Positions 1-8,079 of a stretch of 64,000 nucleotides of DNA are shown piece by piece. The DNA comes from Desulfuromonas thiophila (lineage in GTDB: Bacteria; Desulfobacterota; Desulfuromonadia; Desulfuromonadales; Desulfuromonadaceae). Position 1 is the first letter of the stretch. Each line of letters opens with the position of its first letter. Below the pieces are notes generated by a model. It was given only the letters and a program-made list of their open reading frames with translations. It was not told the origin of the DNA and did no database searches. The stretch spans positions 1 through 64,000 of the forward strand of contig NZ_FNAQ01000012.1 of the NCBI RefSeq assembly GCF_900101955.1. The letters are read 5' to 3'. Position numbers and translations under genes: made by a program.

Positions 1-138
1 GCTCAGTTCGCGGGATAGCGCATCAACGGATTCGCCCCGCAGCAGACGTAGGACCACTTCACGCTTGCGGGCGGCACTCCAGCGCTGCCCCTCGGCCAAC
101 GGTCCTGTGACGGTTTCGTTCTGGTTCTGTTTGGTCAT
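1..138 (-). CDS. Transposase, N-terminal fragment (cut by window edge)
   Basis: Read from 138 down to 1, this frame opens with ATG after a strong AAGGAG Shine-Dalgarno (5 nt spacer) and stays open for 46 codons to the window edge. The peptide contains the stretch WSAARKREVVLRLLRGES followed by VDALSREL, a helix-turn-helix pattern common at the N-terminus of IS-type transposases. Only the DNA-binding start is visible, so family and integrity cannot be judged. The gene points away from the cobalamin operon, and the sequence between them (139-650) is rich in palindromes, as expected at an insertion-sequence end. Confidence 0.6.
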   Translation of the reverse strand, partial: MTKQNQNETVTGPLAEGQRWSAARKREVVLRLLRGESVDALSRELS

Positions 139-556
139 TGTTAATCTCCTTGGACACGGGGACATTACCCCAAATCAGTGTCCAAGAAAACCGGCGCCGC
201 TCCATATTTAGCATCCAGCCCCTCCCCCTTCTGTTGCCGCTGGAGTGCAGCGACCAGATGGCGAAGAAAGCGATGAACTGTTTGAGGACGAAGTCCGAGT
301 TTTCAGCGCGCGCCATCTGGGCGTGGAACGGAAGGAACCTGCCTTCAGGCAGGCGGTAACAGTGGGTCGCTTTCTTTTGCTTCGTTTTCTTTGTCGACAC
401 AAAGAAAATGAAGGCGGGTGTGGGAGCGCACTCCCACGTCATGTGGGCACCAACAACAAGAACGGATAAGGTTCGCCAGAGCAACCAGCTCAACAAAACG
501 AACCACAAAGGAAAGTTAAAAAAGAAGCTAACTTAAAAGGGAAAAAGCAGCAAAAC
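139..556. repeat. Non-coding dispersed-repeat region with several hairpins
   Basis: No convincing gene lies here. Positions 151-182 hold GGACAC and GTGTCC in inverted orientation around GGGGACATTACCCC, probably the end of the insertion sequence. Positions 182-222 (AAGAAAACCGG... then TTTAGCATCCAGCC) resemble the 3' end of the transposase gene at 8732-8776. A long hairpin has arms 381-394 and 399-412 (loop CGAC), and a second has GTGGGAG (420-426) and CTCCCAC (431-437). Short open frames on both strands look like the spurious products such dispersed repeats usually give. Confidence 0.5.
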
Positions 557-650
557 CGGGACTGTCCCAGGCTGTTGCGGTGCAAACCGCCATTGTTCCA
601 TAGCCCGTAAACATCTGGGACAGCCCCAGATAGGGCTTGGGACAGTCCCG
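557..650. repeat. REP/MITE-like element built on GGGACTGTCCC palindromes
   Basis: CGGGACTGTCCCAGGC at 557-572 is matched in inverted orientation by GCTTGGGACAGTCCCG at 635-650. Between them lies a smaller hairpin, TCTGGG-ACAG-CCCAGA-like, around 614-630. The roughly 94-bp unit has the architecture of a bacterial interspersed palindromic element and sits immediately upstream of the first cobalamin gene. It may be related to the REP-associated transposase remnant at 8080-8764, which ends in a similar GGGGA-GCG-TCCCC hairpin. It could also affect transcription into the operon. Confidence 0.5.
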
Positions 651-685
651 AGTTTACTACGAAATAGCATAACAAGGAGAACCCC

Positions 686-1471
686 ATGAAAGTGATCTTC
701 GTCGGCGCCGGTCCCGGCGACCCGGACCTGCTCACCGTCAAGGCCCAGCGCCTGCTGCGCCAGTGCCGCATCTGCGTCTATGCCGGATCCCTGGTCAGCC
801 CGGAAGTGGTCGGCCTGGTCCCCAAGGACGCCGAGCTGCACGACTCCGCGGCCATGACCCTGGAGCAGATCGAGGCGGTGTTCGTCAGCGGTCAGCAACA
901 AAATACCGACGTCATCCGCCTGCACACCGGCGACCCGGCCATCTACGGTGCCATCCGTGAGCAGATGAACGTCCTCGACCGCCTCGGTATCGACTACGAG
1001 GTGGTGCCCGGCGTCAGCTCTTTTCAGGCAGCGGCGGCCGCGCTCAAGACTGAACTGACAGCGCCGGAGATCGCCCAAACCATCATCCTCAGCCGCACCT
1101 CGGGACGCACGCCCATGCCCGCCAAGCAGGAGCTGGCCGAGCTGGCGCGCACCGAATCGACCCTGTGCCTGTTTTTGTCGGTGCACAAGCTGGCCACGGT
1201 GGCGGATGAGCTGATCCCCTATTACGGCGCGGACTGCCCTATCGGCGTGATCTTTCGCGCCAGTTGGCCGGATGAAATGATCGTCGAGGGCACCTTGACG
1301 GATATCGCGCCCAAGGTGACGGAGGCGGGCATCACCAAGACGGCCATGATCATTGTCGGCCCGGCCTTATCCCGTGACATTCCGGTGTCGAAACTGTATC
1401 ACCGCCACTTCAGCCACGGCTATCGTAGCGCCGATGGCAGTGCTGAAACCAGCGACGGAGCCGAGTCATGA
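686..1471 (+). CDS. cobM: Precorrin-4 / cobalt-precorrin-4 C11-methyltransferase
   Basis: This 261-aa tetrapyrrole methylase transfers a methyl group from S-adenosylmethionine to C-11 of the corrin ring. The N-terminal VGAGPGDPDLLTVKA motif (residues 6-20) is the SAM-binding signature, and VYAGSLVSPE is typical of the CobM/CbiF branch. HTGDPAIYGA and EVVPGVSSF are further family motifs. Length is normal. The ATG follows AAGGAG with a good spacer. Since CbiG is encoded next to it, the anaerobic name CbiF is probably the more exact one. It overlaps cbiG by ATGA. No sigma-70 promoter was obvious upstream, where a repeat element sits. Confidence 0.95.
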   Translation: MKVIFVGAGPGDPDLLTVKAQRLLRQCRICVYAGSLVSPEVVGLVPKDAELHDSAAMTLEQIEAVFVSGQQQNTDVIRLHTGDPAIYGAIREQMNVLDRLGIDYEVVPGVSSFQAAAAALKTELTAPEIAQTIILSRTSGRTPMPAKQELAELARTESTLCLFLSVHKLATVADELIPYYGADCPIGVIFRASWPDEMIVEGTLTDIAPKVTEAGITKTAMIIVGPALSRDIPVSKLYHRHFSHGYRSADGSAETSDGAES

Positions 1472-2247
1472 CCACGGCCGTGATCACTTTTTCACCGCAA
1501 GGTCTCAAGGTGATGCAGCGCATTGCCTCCCACATGGCCGTGGATCAGTACCTGCATCAGGCCATTGCCGCCCCGCCCGGCGTGACGCCGTTTGAGCGGG
1601 TTGTCGCCCTGACCGGTGAGATTTTCAGCCGCTACGAAGGCCTGGTGTATGTGGCACCATGCGGCGTGGTGGTGCGCGCTATTGCCCCGCTGGTCGACAG
1701 CAAACTGCGCGATCCGGCCGTGGTGTGCCTTGATGTCGGCGCGCGCCACGCCATGAGCGTGCTCAGCGGCCATGAGGGCGGTGCCAATGATCTGGCCATT
1801 GCCGTGGCCAATATCACCGGCGCGGAACCAGTGATCTCCACCACCACCGAGGCGGTCAAGGATCTCATCGTCGGCATCGGTTGCCGCAAAGGTAAAAGCG
1901 CCGCCGATATTGTCACCGCTGTCACCACGGCCTTGGCCGGGCTGGAGCTGCCGCTGGAGCGGGTGCGCTTGCTCGCCACGGCCGATGTTAAGGCGCAGGA
2001 GGCCGGGCTGCTGGAAGCGGCAGCGCAACTCAACATCCCGCTTCGGGTGATCGACTCCGACCTGATCCGCCACAGCACGCGGCCGTTCGGCCATTCGGAG
2101 TTTGTCGCCAGTCACGTACAACTGCCCGCGGTGAGTGAACCCGCGGCCCTACTTGCAGGACGGAGGACGTCATTACTACTTCAGAAAACAGCCTTCAACG
2201 GCATCACCGTGGCCATTGCCCGGGAAAACTGTCCCTCGTTGGCTTAG
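1468..2247 (+). CDS. cbiG: Cobalt-precorrin-5A hydrolase CbiG, short form
   Basis: CbiG opens the delta-lactone of cobalt-precorrin-5A and releases acetaldehyde in the anaerobic pathway. At 259 aa it is shorter than the usual roughly 330-350 aa. The N-terminal domain is clear (YVAPCGVVVRAIAPLV, VLSGHEGGANDLA, up to about residue 130). It runs almost directly into the C-terminal CobE/CbiG-C domain (VGIGCRKGKSA, then SEPAALLAG and ITVAIAREN). The middle domain seems to be missing, without any frameshift. The ATG overlaps the cobM stop, and the 3' end overlaps cobJ by about 75 bp, so translation is probably coupled. Confidence 0.9.
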   Translation: MTTAVITFSPQGLKVMQRIASHMAVDQYLHQAIAAPPGVTPFERVVALTGEIFSRYEGLVYVAPCGVVVRAIAPLVDSKLRDPAVVCLDVGARHAMSVLSGHEGGANDLAIAVANITGAEPVISTTTEAVKDLIVGIGCRKGKSAADIVTAVTTALAGLELPLERVRLLATADVKAQEAGLLEAAAQLNIPLRVIDSDLIRHSTRPFGHSEFVASHVQLPAVSEPAALLAGRRTSLLLQKTAFNGITVAIARENCPSLA

Positions 2248-2972
2248 GCCCCGGCAGCATTGCCGACCGCACCGCCCGCGCCACTGAGGCCATCTGCGCC
2301 AGTGAGGTGATCGTCGGTTACGGCCCTTACGTGGACAGCATTGCCGACCTGATCACGGATCAGCAGGTGATCACCTCGGGGATGATGAAAGAGTCCGAGC
2401 GCTGCCGCGCCGCCCTGGATGCGGCCCGCTCAGGCAAACGGGTGGCGCTGATTTCATCGGGCGATGCCGGGATGTACGGCATGGCCGGGCTGGCCATGGA
2501 GATGGCGGCGGCCGATGGCGACCACATTGCCATGGAGGTGATTCCCGGTGTGACCGCAGCCAACTCGGCAGCGGCCCTGCTCGGCGCACCGCTGATGCTC
2601 GACAGCGCCACCATCAGCCTCAGTGATCTGCTGGTGCCGTGGGAGATGATCGTCACCCGCCTCGAAGCCGTGGCCGCCGCCGATCTGGTGGTGTCGCTGT
2701 ACAACCCGCGCAGCAAAAAGCGGGTGATGCAGCTCGAAGAGGCAACGCGCATTTTCCGCGCCCAGCGTCCCGGCACCACGCCGGTTGGCATTGCCACGGC
2801 TGTGGGCAGCGCCGATCAGCAGGTGGTGCTCACCGACCTCGACCATCTGCTGGAACAGGAGGTGGGCATGCGCTCGGTGGTGATCATCGGCAACTCCACT
2901 ACCTGCGTGATGGATGGCCGCATGGTGACGCCGCGCGGCTACTATGAAAAAAAAGATCGCGAACAGGAATAA
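2172..2972 (+). CDS. cobJ: Precorrin-3B / cobalt-factor III C17-methyltransferase (apparent ATT start)
   Basis: This tetrapyrrole methylase carries out the ring-contraction methylation at C-17. The SAM motif LVGLGPGSIADRT starts about 20 codons into the frame, and GYGPYVD, SSGDAGMYGMAG and PGVTAANSAAALLGAPL are characteristic of CobJ/CbiH. The first in-frame ATG/GTG (2307) would remove the SAM motif. The frame is open only from 2139. Within it, ATT at 2172 lies 5 nt after GGAGG (2162-2166), giving 266 aa; CTG at 2229 is the other candidate but lacks a Shine-Dalgarno. The function is certain; the start is inferred. It overlaps cbiG and is followed 3 bp later by cobK. Confidence 0.9.
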   Translation: MTTSENSLQRHHRGHCPGKLSLVGLGPGSIADRTARATEAICASEVIVGYGPYVDSIADLITDQQVITSGMMKESERCRAALDAARSGKRVALISSGDAGMYGMAGLAMEMAAADGDHIAMEVIPGVTAANSAAALLGAPLMLDSATISLSDLLVPWEMIVTRLEAVAAADLVVSLYNPRSKKRVMQLEEATRIFRAQRPGTTPVGIATAVGSADQQVVLTDLDHLLEQEVGMRSVVIIGNSTTCVMDGRMVTPRGYYEKKDREQE

Positions 2973-2975
2973 CGG

Positions 2976-3785
2976 ATGAATGACGCCCCCCACATTCTAC
3001 TGCTCGGCGGCACCAGTGAAACCGCGCCCCTGGCCGTCAAACTGGCCACGGCAGGCTATCAGGTGCTGGTGTCGACGGCCACGGATGCCGCTCTCGCTGT
3101 CGGTGATCATCCGGCCATCCACCGCCGCTGCGGTCGTTTGGACCGCGACCAGCTTGCTGCGTTGATCGACCAAGAGCGGATGATGGCGGTCATCGACGCC
3201 ACCCATCCCTATGCCCGCGACGTGCATCAGGCGGCACGCGATGCGGCCACGCACAGCCAGCGCCCCTACCTGCGCTATCAACGTCAGGCCTTGGTGGAGG
3301 CGTCCGGCGACGTGGTGACGGCCCTCGATCATGACGAAGCGGCCCAGCTGGCCTGCGCTGATGGGCGGCCGGTGCTACTCACCACCGGCTCGCGTCATCT
3401 CGGTCCCTATGTGGCGGCGGCCCAGCACAACGGCATCGCACTCTATGCCCGCATGCTCAATCATCCCGAAGCCGTGGCCGCCTGCGAGCAGGCCGGGTTA
3501 GCGGACAACGGGCGCATCTTCGGGCGTGGCCCGTTCAGTCTGGAACAGAACCGCGCCCTGATCCGCCAGTACCACATCGGCGTGCTGGTCACCAAGGACA
3601 GTGGCCGCGCCGGTGGCGTGGCGGAAAAGCTCGCAGCCGCCCGCCTGGAACAGTGCCGGGTGATCGTGGTGCAACGGCCCGACGAAACAACGGAGAATAC
3701 ATTTGACGACATGGACCGGCTGGTCGCAGCCCTCCAGCAGTGCTGCCCGGTCTCAACGGTCTCAAAGATTGGAGAAATGAAGTGA
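2976..3785 (+). CDS. cobK: Precorrin-6A / cobalt-precorrin-6A reductase
   Basis: CobK/CbiJ reduces the macrocycle of precorrin-6A with NADPH. The 269-aa protein begins with the nucleotide-binding segment ILLLGGTSETAPLA, contains the family motif VIDATHPYA (about residues 71-79), and has LLTTGSRHL and VTKDSGRAGG(V)xEK near the end, all typical of this family. The ATG follows AGGA at a short distance after the cobJ stop. Its TGA overlaps the GTG start of the cobA-cobO fusion (GTGA), so the genes are translationally coupled. Confidence 0.93.
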   Translation: MNDAPHILLLGGTSETAPLAVKLATAGYQVLVSTATDAALAVGDHPAIHRRCGRLDRDQLAALIDQERMMAVIDATHPYARDVHQAARDAATHSQRPYLRYQRQALVEASGDVVTALDHDEAAQLACADGRPVLLTTGSRHLGPYVAAAQHNGIALYARMLNHPEAVAACEQAGLADNGRIFGRGPFSLEQNRALIRQYHIGVLVTKDSGRAGGVAEKLAAARLEQCRVIVVQRPDETTENTFDDMDRLVAALQQCCPVSTVSKIGEMK

Positions 3786-5125
3786 ATAAAACAACGCGGG
3801 TTTATCTGGTGGGTGCCGGTCCCGGCGACAGCGGCCTGATCACGGTCAAAGGCAAGCGCTGCCTGCAACGCGCCGATGTGGTGCTCTACGACCGGCTGTG
3901 CAATCCGGCCCTGTTGGGCGATGTGTCCCCGGCAGCGGAACAGATCTACGTCGGCAAAAACATGGGCCATCACGCCCTGCCCCAGGAGCAGATCAATGCC
4001 CTGTTGGTGGAGAAAGCAGGTGAGGGCAAGGTGGTGGTGCGCCTCAAGGGCGGCGATCCGTTTGTGTTCGGCCGTGGCGGTGAGGAGATCGACACCCTGG
4101 CCGAGGCGGGCATTCCGTTTGAAGTGGTGCCGGGCGTCACCGCCGGGTTCGCCGCCGGAGCCTACGCGGGCATCCCTCTGACCCACCGCGACTTCACCAC
4201 CAGCGTCACCCTGGTCACCGGCCACGTCAACACGCGCAAAAACGCCCAGCGCGATATCGACTGGCCCGCCCTCGGTCGCGGTCACGGCACCCTGGTGTTT
4301 TACATGGGGCTGACCAACATCGCCACCATCTGCGACGAGCTGATCCGCCATGGCCGCGCCGCCGACACGCCGATGGCCGTGGTCAGCCATGCCTCCACCC
4401 CACAGCAACGCACCCTCATCGCCACCCTGGCCGATGCACCACAACAGGTGGCCCAACAGGGCGTCACCAGCCCGGCGGTGATCTTGGTTGGCGACGTGGT
4501 GACACTGCATGAGCGCCTGGATTGGTTCCAGCGCCGCCTGACGCCGGAAGCAACATCAGCACAGCCACAACCCAAAGCGTCCGCCACCACGCCGCAGGAT
4601 GACAGCGCACGCACCAACATCCTCATCTTTACCGGCAACGGCAAAGGCAAATCCACCGCCGCGTTCGGCATGGCGTTGCGCGCCGTCGGCCACGGCCAGC
4701 GGGTACGCATCCTCCAGTTCATGAAAAACGACCCCGATGTCGGCGAACTGGCGGCGCTGGAGCGCCTCGGCGTACCCCTGGAACAATGCGGTCTCGGCTT
4801 TGTGCCCAAGCCGGAGCATCCCCTGTACGCCGCACACCGTGACGCCGCCGAGCACGGGCTGGCCCGTGCCGAAGCCGCCATCTTCAGCGGCAATCACGAC
4901 CTGATCATCCTCGACGAAGTGTGCGGCAGCGTAGCGCGGGGTCTGCTCGACGAACACAAGGTGGTCGATGTGCTGCGCCGCGCCCCGGCCCCGCTGACCC
5001 TGGTGCTCACCGGCCGCCATGCCGGGCCCGCCCTCATCGATCTGGCCGACACGGTCAGCGAGATTCAGCCCGTCAAGCATGCCTTTGAGCAAGGCATTCC
5101 GGCACGCAAGGGGGTGGAATTTTGA
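3782..5125 (+). CDS. cobA: Fused uroporphyrinogen-III C-methyltransferase and corrinoid adenosyltransferase
   Basis: This 447-aa protein joins the first and one of the last corrin-specific steps. Residues about 5-247 are uroporphyrinogen-III methyltransferase ([39 protein letters not shown]). After a Gln/Pro/Ala/Thr-rich linker (about 250-276) comes a CobO/BtuR-type ATP:cob(I)alamin adenosyltransferase with P-loop GNGKGKST near 285 and LIILDEV further on. I chose GTG at 3782 because GGAGA lies 6 nt upstream and the SAM motif follows; an in-frame ATG at 3740 lies inside cobK. The frame shows no stop or shift at the junction, so it reads as a real fusion. Confidence 0.92.
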   Translation: MNKTTRVYLVGAGPGDSGLITVKGKRCLQRADVVLYDRLCNPALLGDVSPAAEQIYVGKNMGHHALPQEQINALLVEKAGEGKVVVRLKGGDPFVFGRGGEEIDTLAEAGIPFEVVPGVTAGFAAGAYAGIPLTHRDFTTSVTLVTGHVNTRKNAQRDIDWPALGRGHGTLVFYMGLTNIATICDELIRHGRAADTPMAVVSHASTPQQRTLIATLADAPQQVAQQGVTSPAVILVGDVVTLHERLDWFQRRLTPEATSAQPQPKASATTPQDDSARTNILIFTGNGKGKSTAAFGMALRAVGHGQRVRILQFMKNDPDVGELAALERLGVPLEQCGLGFVPKPEHPLYAAHRDAAEHGLARAEAAIFSGNHDLIILDEVCGSVARGLLDEHKVVDVLRRAPAPLTLVLTGRHAGPALIDLADTVSEIQPVKHAFEQGIPARKGVEF

Positions 5126-6498
5126 GCGGCTGTCCACGCCTGGTGATCGCCGGCAGCCACAGCGGCGTTGGCAAATCGTCCCTGACTCTGGCGCTGGTGG
5201 CGGCGCTACGTCAACGCGGCCTCACGGTGCAGACCTTCAAGGTCGGGCCGGACTACCTCGACCCCGGCCACCTCAGCCGGGTATCGGGCCGCCCGTGCTA
5301 CAACCTCGACGGCTGGATGTGCGGCCGCGACTACGTCAGCCGCCTGTTTGCCGAGCGCAGCGCCGCTGCCGACATCGCCATCATCGAAGGGGTGATGGGC
5401 CTCTACGATGGCAGCAGCCCGACCAGCCTCGACGGCAGCACCGCCCAGATCGCCGACTGGCTGCAAGCCCCCGTGGCCCTGGTGGTCAACAGCCACGGCA
5501 TGGCCCGCAGCCTCGCCGCCCTGGTGCACGGCTACGTCAGCTTTGAGCCCACCATCACCCTGGCCGGAGTGATCGCCAACTTCTGCGGCTCCGACTCCCA
5601 CGCCACCCTGCTCACCCAGGCATTGCAGGCCGCCAGCCTGCCACCACTGCTCGGTGCCGTACCGCGCAACGCCCTGCCCGCCCTGCCCAGCCGCCACCTC
5701 GGTCTGGTCTCCGCCACGGAAACCCCATGGAACGCTGCCCTCATCCAGCAACTCGCCGCAGCCGCCGAGCAGCACCTCAACCTCGACCAGCTGTTGCAAC
5801 AGGCACACAACGCGCCATCACTGCCGCCGCTACCGCCAGCGCCCCCGGTCAAAGTTGTCGCAAATGGCACGGTGCGCCTGGCCATTGCCCGCGACGCCGC
5901 TTTTCAGTTTTACTATCAGGACCTGTTCGATGCTTTGGAACAACGCGGCGTGCAGTTGGTGTTTTTCTCTCCGCTAGTCGACGCAAAACTGCCCGCCGAT
6001 TGTAACGGCCTCTACCTCGGCGGCGGCTACCCGGAAGAGCATGCCGAGCAGCTGTCATGCAATCACACCATGCTCACCAGCATCCGGGATTTCTGCAACA
6101 GTGGACGACCTGTGTATGCCGAATGTGGCGGATTGATGTATCTCAGTCAGGGTTTGCAGGAAGAAGAAAAAAACTGGCCATTTGTCGGCATCCTGCCAAG
6201 CTGGACCAGAATGCGCTCTCGGCGCCAGCGTCTCGGGTATATGGAGGTGACCTTGCAGCGGTCTACGTTGTTTGGTGCTGCTGGCACACGACTGCGTGGC
6301 CATGAGTTTCACTATTCAGAATTGTGTGATGATCCGTTGGTAAATCTGGACTGGGAAGCTGTTTATCAGGCACGCACCAATCGTGATGGGTCGCTGCGTG
6401 TTGAAGGGTATAGTCGGGGGCAGGTTTTAGTGAGCTATGTTCATTTGCATCTGGCCTCATCGACCAAGGCTTTAGACAATTTAGTTTCCATGTTGTAA
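5122..6498 (+). CDS. cbiA: Cobyrinate a,c-diamide synthase
   Basis: CbiA amidates the a and c carboxylates of (cob)yrinate using glutamine and ATP. The N-terminal DTBS-like domain has AGSHSGVGKSSLTLAL (P-loop). The C-terminal glutaminase domain has LYLGGGYPEEHA and YAECGGLMYLS, where Cys is the expected nucleophile. The 458-aa length is normal. TTG at 5122 overlaps the previous stop (TTGA) and follows AAGGGGG. The last third, from about 6050, is clearly AT-richer and uses different synonymous codons from the first two thirds, although the protein reads through intact. It is the last gene of the corrin cluster. Confidence 0.94.
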   Translation: MSGCPRLVIAGSHSGVGKSSLTLALVAALRQRGLTVQTFKVGPDYLDPGHLSRVSGRPCYNLDGWMCGRDYVSRLFAERSAAADIAIIEGVMGLYDGSSPTSLDGSTAQIADWLQAPVALVVNSHGMARSLAALVHGYVSFEPTITLAGVIANFCGSDSHATLLTQALQAASLPPLLGAVPRNALPALPSRHLGLVSATETPWNAALIQQLAAAAEQHLNLDQLLQQAHNAPSLPPLPPAPPVKVVANGTVRLAIARDAAFQFYYQDLFDALEQRGVQLVFFSPLVDAKLPADCNGLYLGGGYPEEHAEQLSCNHTMLTSIRDFCNSGRPVYAECGGLMYLSQGLQEEEKNWPFVGILPSWTRMRSRRQRLGYMEVTLQRSTLFGAAGTRLRGHEFHYSELCDDPLVNLDWEAVYQARTNRDGSLRVEGYSRGQVLVSYVHLHLASSTKALDNLVSML

Positions 6499-6632
6499 AA
6501 GTTAGCTGACTGTTTCAAACTAGAAAAGTGAAGATGAATATCCTCTATCCTGAGCGCCCCCCCCAACTTACCATATTTAAATTCTAATGGCGCTGTAGCT
6601 TGACCCAAAAACTGACAACAGGAAAAATAAAA

Positions 6633-7730
6633 ATGCTCCTGCCTTCACCAGACTTCTTTTGTTCTTGTTTAAAGTTCAACATCGAAAAACTTGGCCGTGT
6701 GGAATCAGGAAAAATCGTTGGCAAGAAAGAACCGACGGTTCGCAAATGGCTCAGAGAAGATGATGTTCCTGAAGAAGATTACAACAAGATCATTGAACAC
6801 ATGACTCAGCTCGGTAACGGTGAGTTTAAAGAGGAATTTCGACTCGTAACTGAAAAATCCCCTCTTGCAAAATCTGATGCCTACAAATGGAGACTCTTCA
6901 GCCAAGGCATCTTGATGCATGAAGATGCACTATTACCTCATACGTTGAGAGAGATATTTTCCGATGCTGTACAATGGTTGGTAATGGCGGAATCAGCACA
7001 TCAATTGGAAGAAGACAAACATTTTGGCCACTTTAAAACATTCGTCTCAGAGGTCTTGGCGCCCAAGTTCAACTTGCCCCATCCCCTTAAAAATTTGGTT
7101 GACGAAAGCAAGGATTTTTCAGAAATGAAACCAGCCTTGGCTTGGCTGTTCATTGAGCGCTTCATCTACTTTCTTGCGATGGCAGAAGTTGAATGCCTGT
7201 GGATCTACTACGGAGTCAAAGAACCAAAACTCTCAAACATCATTCTTCCGACTTTTGAAAAAAATAAGGTGCAGGCCCCGGTCAAACGCTTCTTTAGTTA
7301 TTTTTTTGACAATCTTGTTTCTCGCGGTTGGTATCAAAGCCTTGACGACATTGCGGACAACATGCCGAGAGTACAACTGTCCAAACAAGGCTTGATTGAT
7401 GAGGAGACGGCCAAATACCAAGCCGAAGCCGGAGTCGATAAGGAAAACAGAATGCGGCAGCTCAAACGTGCCAAGTACCAAGGCAAGCCGATTGAGTTTC
7501 ATACACTCAGAACCTGGATAGACGCACTGATTCCTTCCGAGATCTATCCATCGGAAGAAAACCGGGAAATTGAGAAGCAGTTGCTTTGCGACGGATATGC
7601 AGGAGCCAGAATTCTTCAAAAATTCTTCGAAGAGACAAAAAAAGACCTCCCGGAAAAAGAACTTCTTGTCAGGTTTGAGAGCTATTCAAACTGGCATCTC
7701 ATTCACTGCAACGCCATCATTGAAAAGTGA
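6633..7730 (+). CDS. Hypothetical protein, AT-rich orphan
   Basis: I do not recognise this 365-aa protein. It is AT-richer than its neighbours, with many AAA, GAA and TTT codons, which suggests acquisition by transfer. The first 50 residues contain GKKEPTVRKWLRED, which could be a helix-turn-helix recognising DNA, as in small phage-type repressors. The remainder looks helical and soluble, with aromatic-rich patches (LFIERFIYFLAMAEVECLWIYY). I prefer ATG 6633, preceded by AGGA, to an upstream TTG at 6600. A bidirectional hairpin terminator follows at 7732-7755. No function is proposed. Confidence 0.7.
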   Translation: MLLPSPDFFCSCLKFNIEKLGRVESGKIVGKKEPTVRKWLREDDVPEEDYNKIIEHMTQLGNGEFKEEFRLVTEKSPLAKSDAYKWRLFSQGILMHEDALLPHTLREIFSDAVQWLVMAESAHQLEEDKHFGHFKTFVSEVLAPKFNLPHPLKNLVDESKDFSEMKPALAWLFIERFIYFLAMAEVECLWIYYGVKEPKLSNIILPTFEKNKVQAPVKRFFSYFFDNLVSRGWYQSLDDIADNMPRVQLSKQGLIDEETAKYQAEAGVDKENRMRQLKRAKYQGKPIEFHTLRTWIDALIPSEIYPSEENREIEKQLLCDGYAGARILQKFFEETKKDLPEKELLVRFESYSNWHLIHCNAIIEK

Positions 7731-7731
7731 A

Positions 7732-7755
7732 AGGAAGGGGACCACGCCCCTTCCT
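7732..7755. terminator. Bidirectional intrinsic terminator between convergent genes
   Basis: AGGAAGGGG (7732-7740), loop ACCACG and CCCCTTCCT (7747-7755) form a 9-bp stem. It lies 2 bp after the stop of the plus-strand orphan gene and 17 bp after the end of the minus-strand small gene. The flanks are pyrimidine-rich rather than a pure T tract, so efficiency is uncertain. Confidence 0.55.
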
Positions 7756-7771
7756 CTCTACTCTTTCTTAC

Positions 7772-7903
7772 TTAATCCAGGTCTTCACTTGAACGATCTT
7801 CCCAATCTTCAGGCCGCTCGTCCTCGCCTCTGGACTCCCAGTAGGCATCGTTGTTCGGGTTCAGTTGGTTTGAATGATTGTCCATGTCGTCTTTGTGGCT
7901 CAT
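7772..7903 (-). CDS. Small acidic protein, 43 aa
   Basis: Read on the minus strand from ATG 7903, this frame gives 43 residues rich in Asp, Glu and Asn. Its core is NQLNPNNDAYWESRG, followed by EDERPEDWED. A textbook GGAGG lies 7 nt before the ATG. The pattern of Asn-Pro-Asn-Asn followed by Tyr-Trp and Arg-Gly looks like a conserved small-protein family seen in other proteobacteria, but I cannot name a function. It is convergent with the orphan gene and shares its terminator. The high hydrophilicity suggests a cytoplasmic, possibly stress-related protein; that is a guess. Confidence 0.6.
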   Translation of the reverse strand: MSHKDDMDNHSNQLNPNNDAYWESRGEDERPEDWEDRSSEDLD

Positions 7904-8079
7904 TTCGCCCTCCTTCAAAAATGGGGTTTAAAGATGAACCAGACAGTAGACCGAAAAAATCACTATGAATATGTGACAACGACTGTAATCAGTCAAGAAA
8001 GTAGGGAGAAACGAGAGGAAACAAGGGACACCCTCCAAATTAAATTGCTTTTAACACAAAACCAGTCTATCCTTCTCCC

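Noticed and set aside
138-359. Short open frames in the left-edge repeat region on both strands
   Set aside because: They come from palindromic repeat DNA, and starts lack ribosome-binding sites; such products are familiar false genes.
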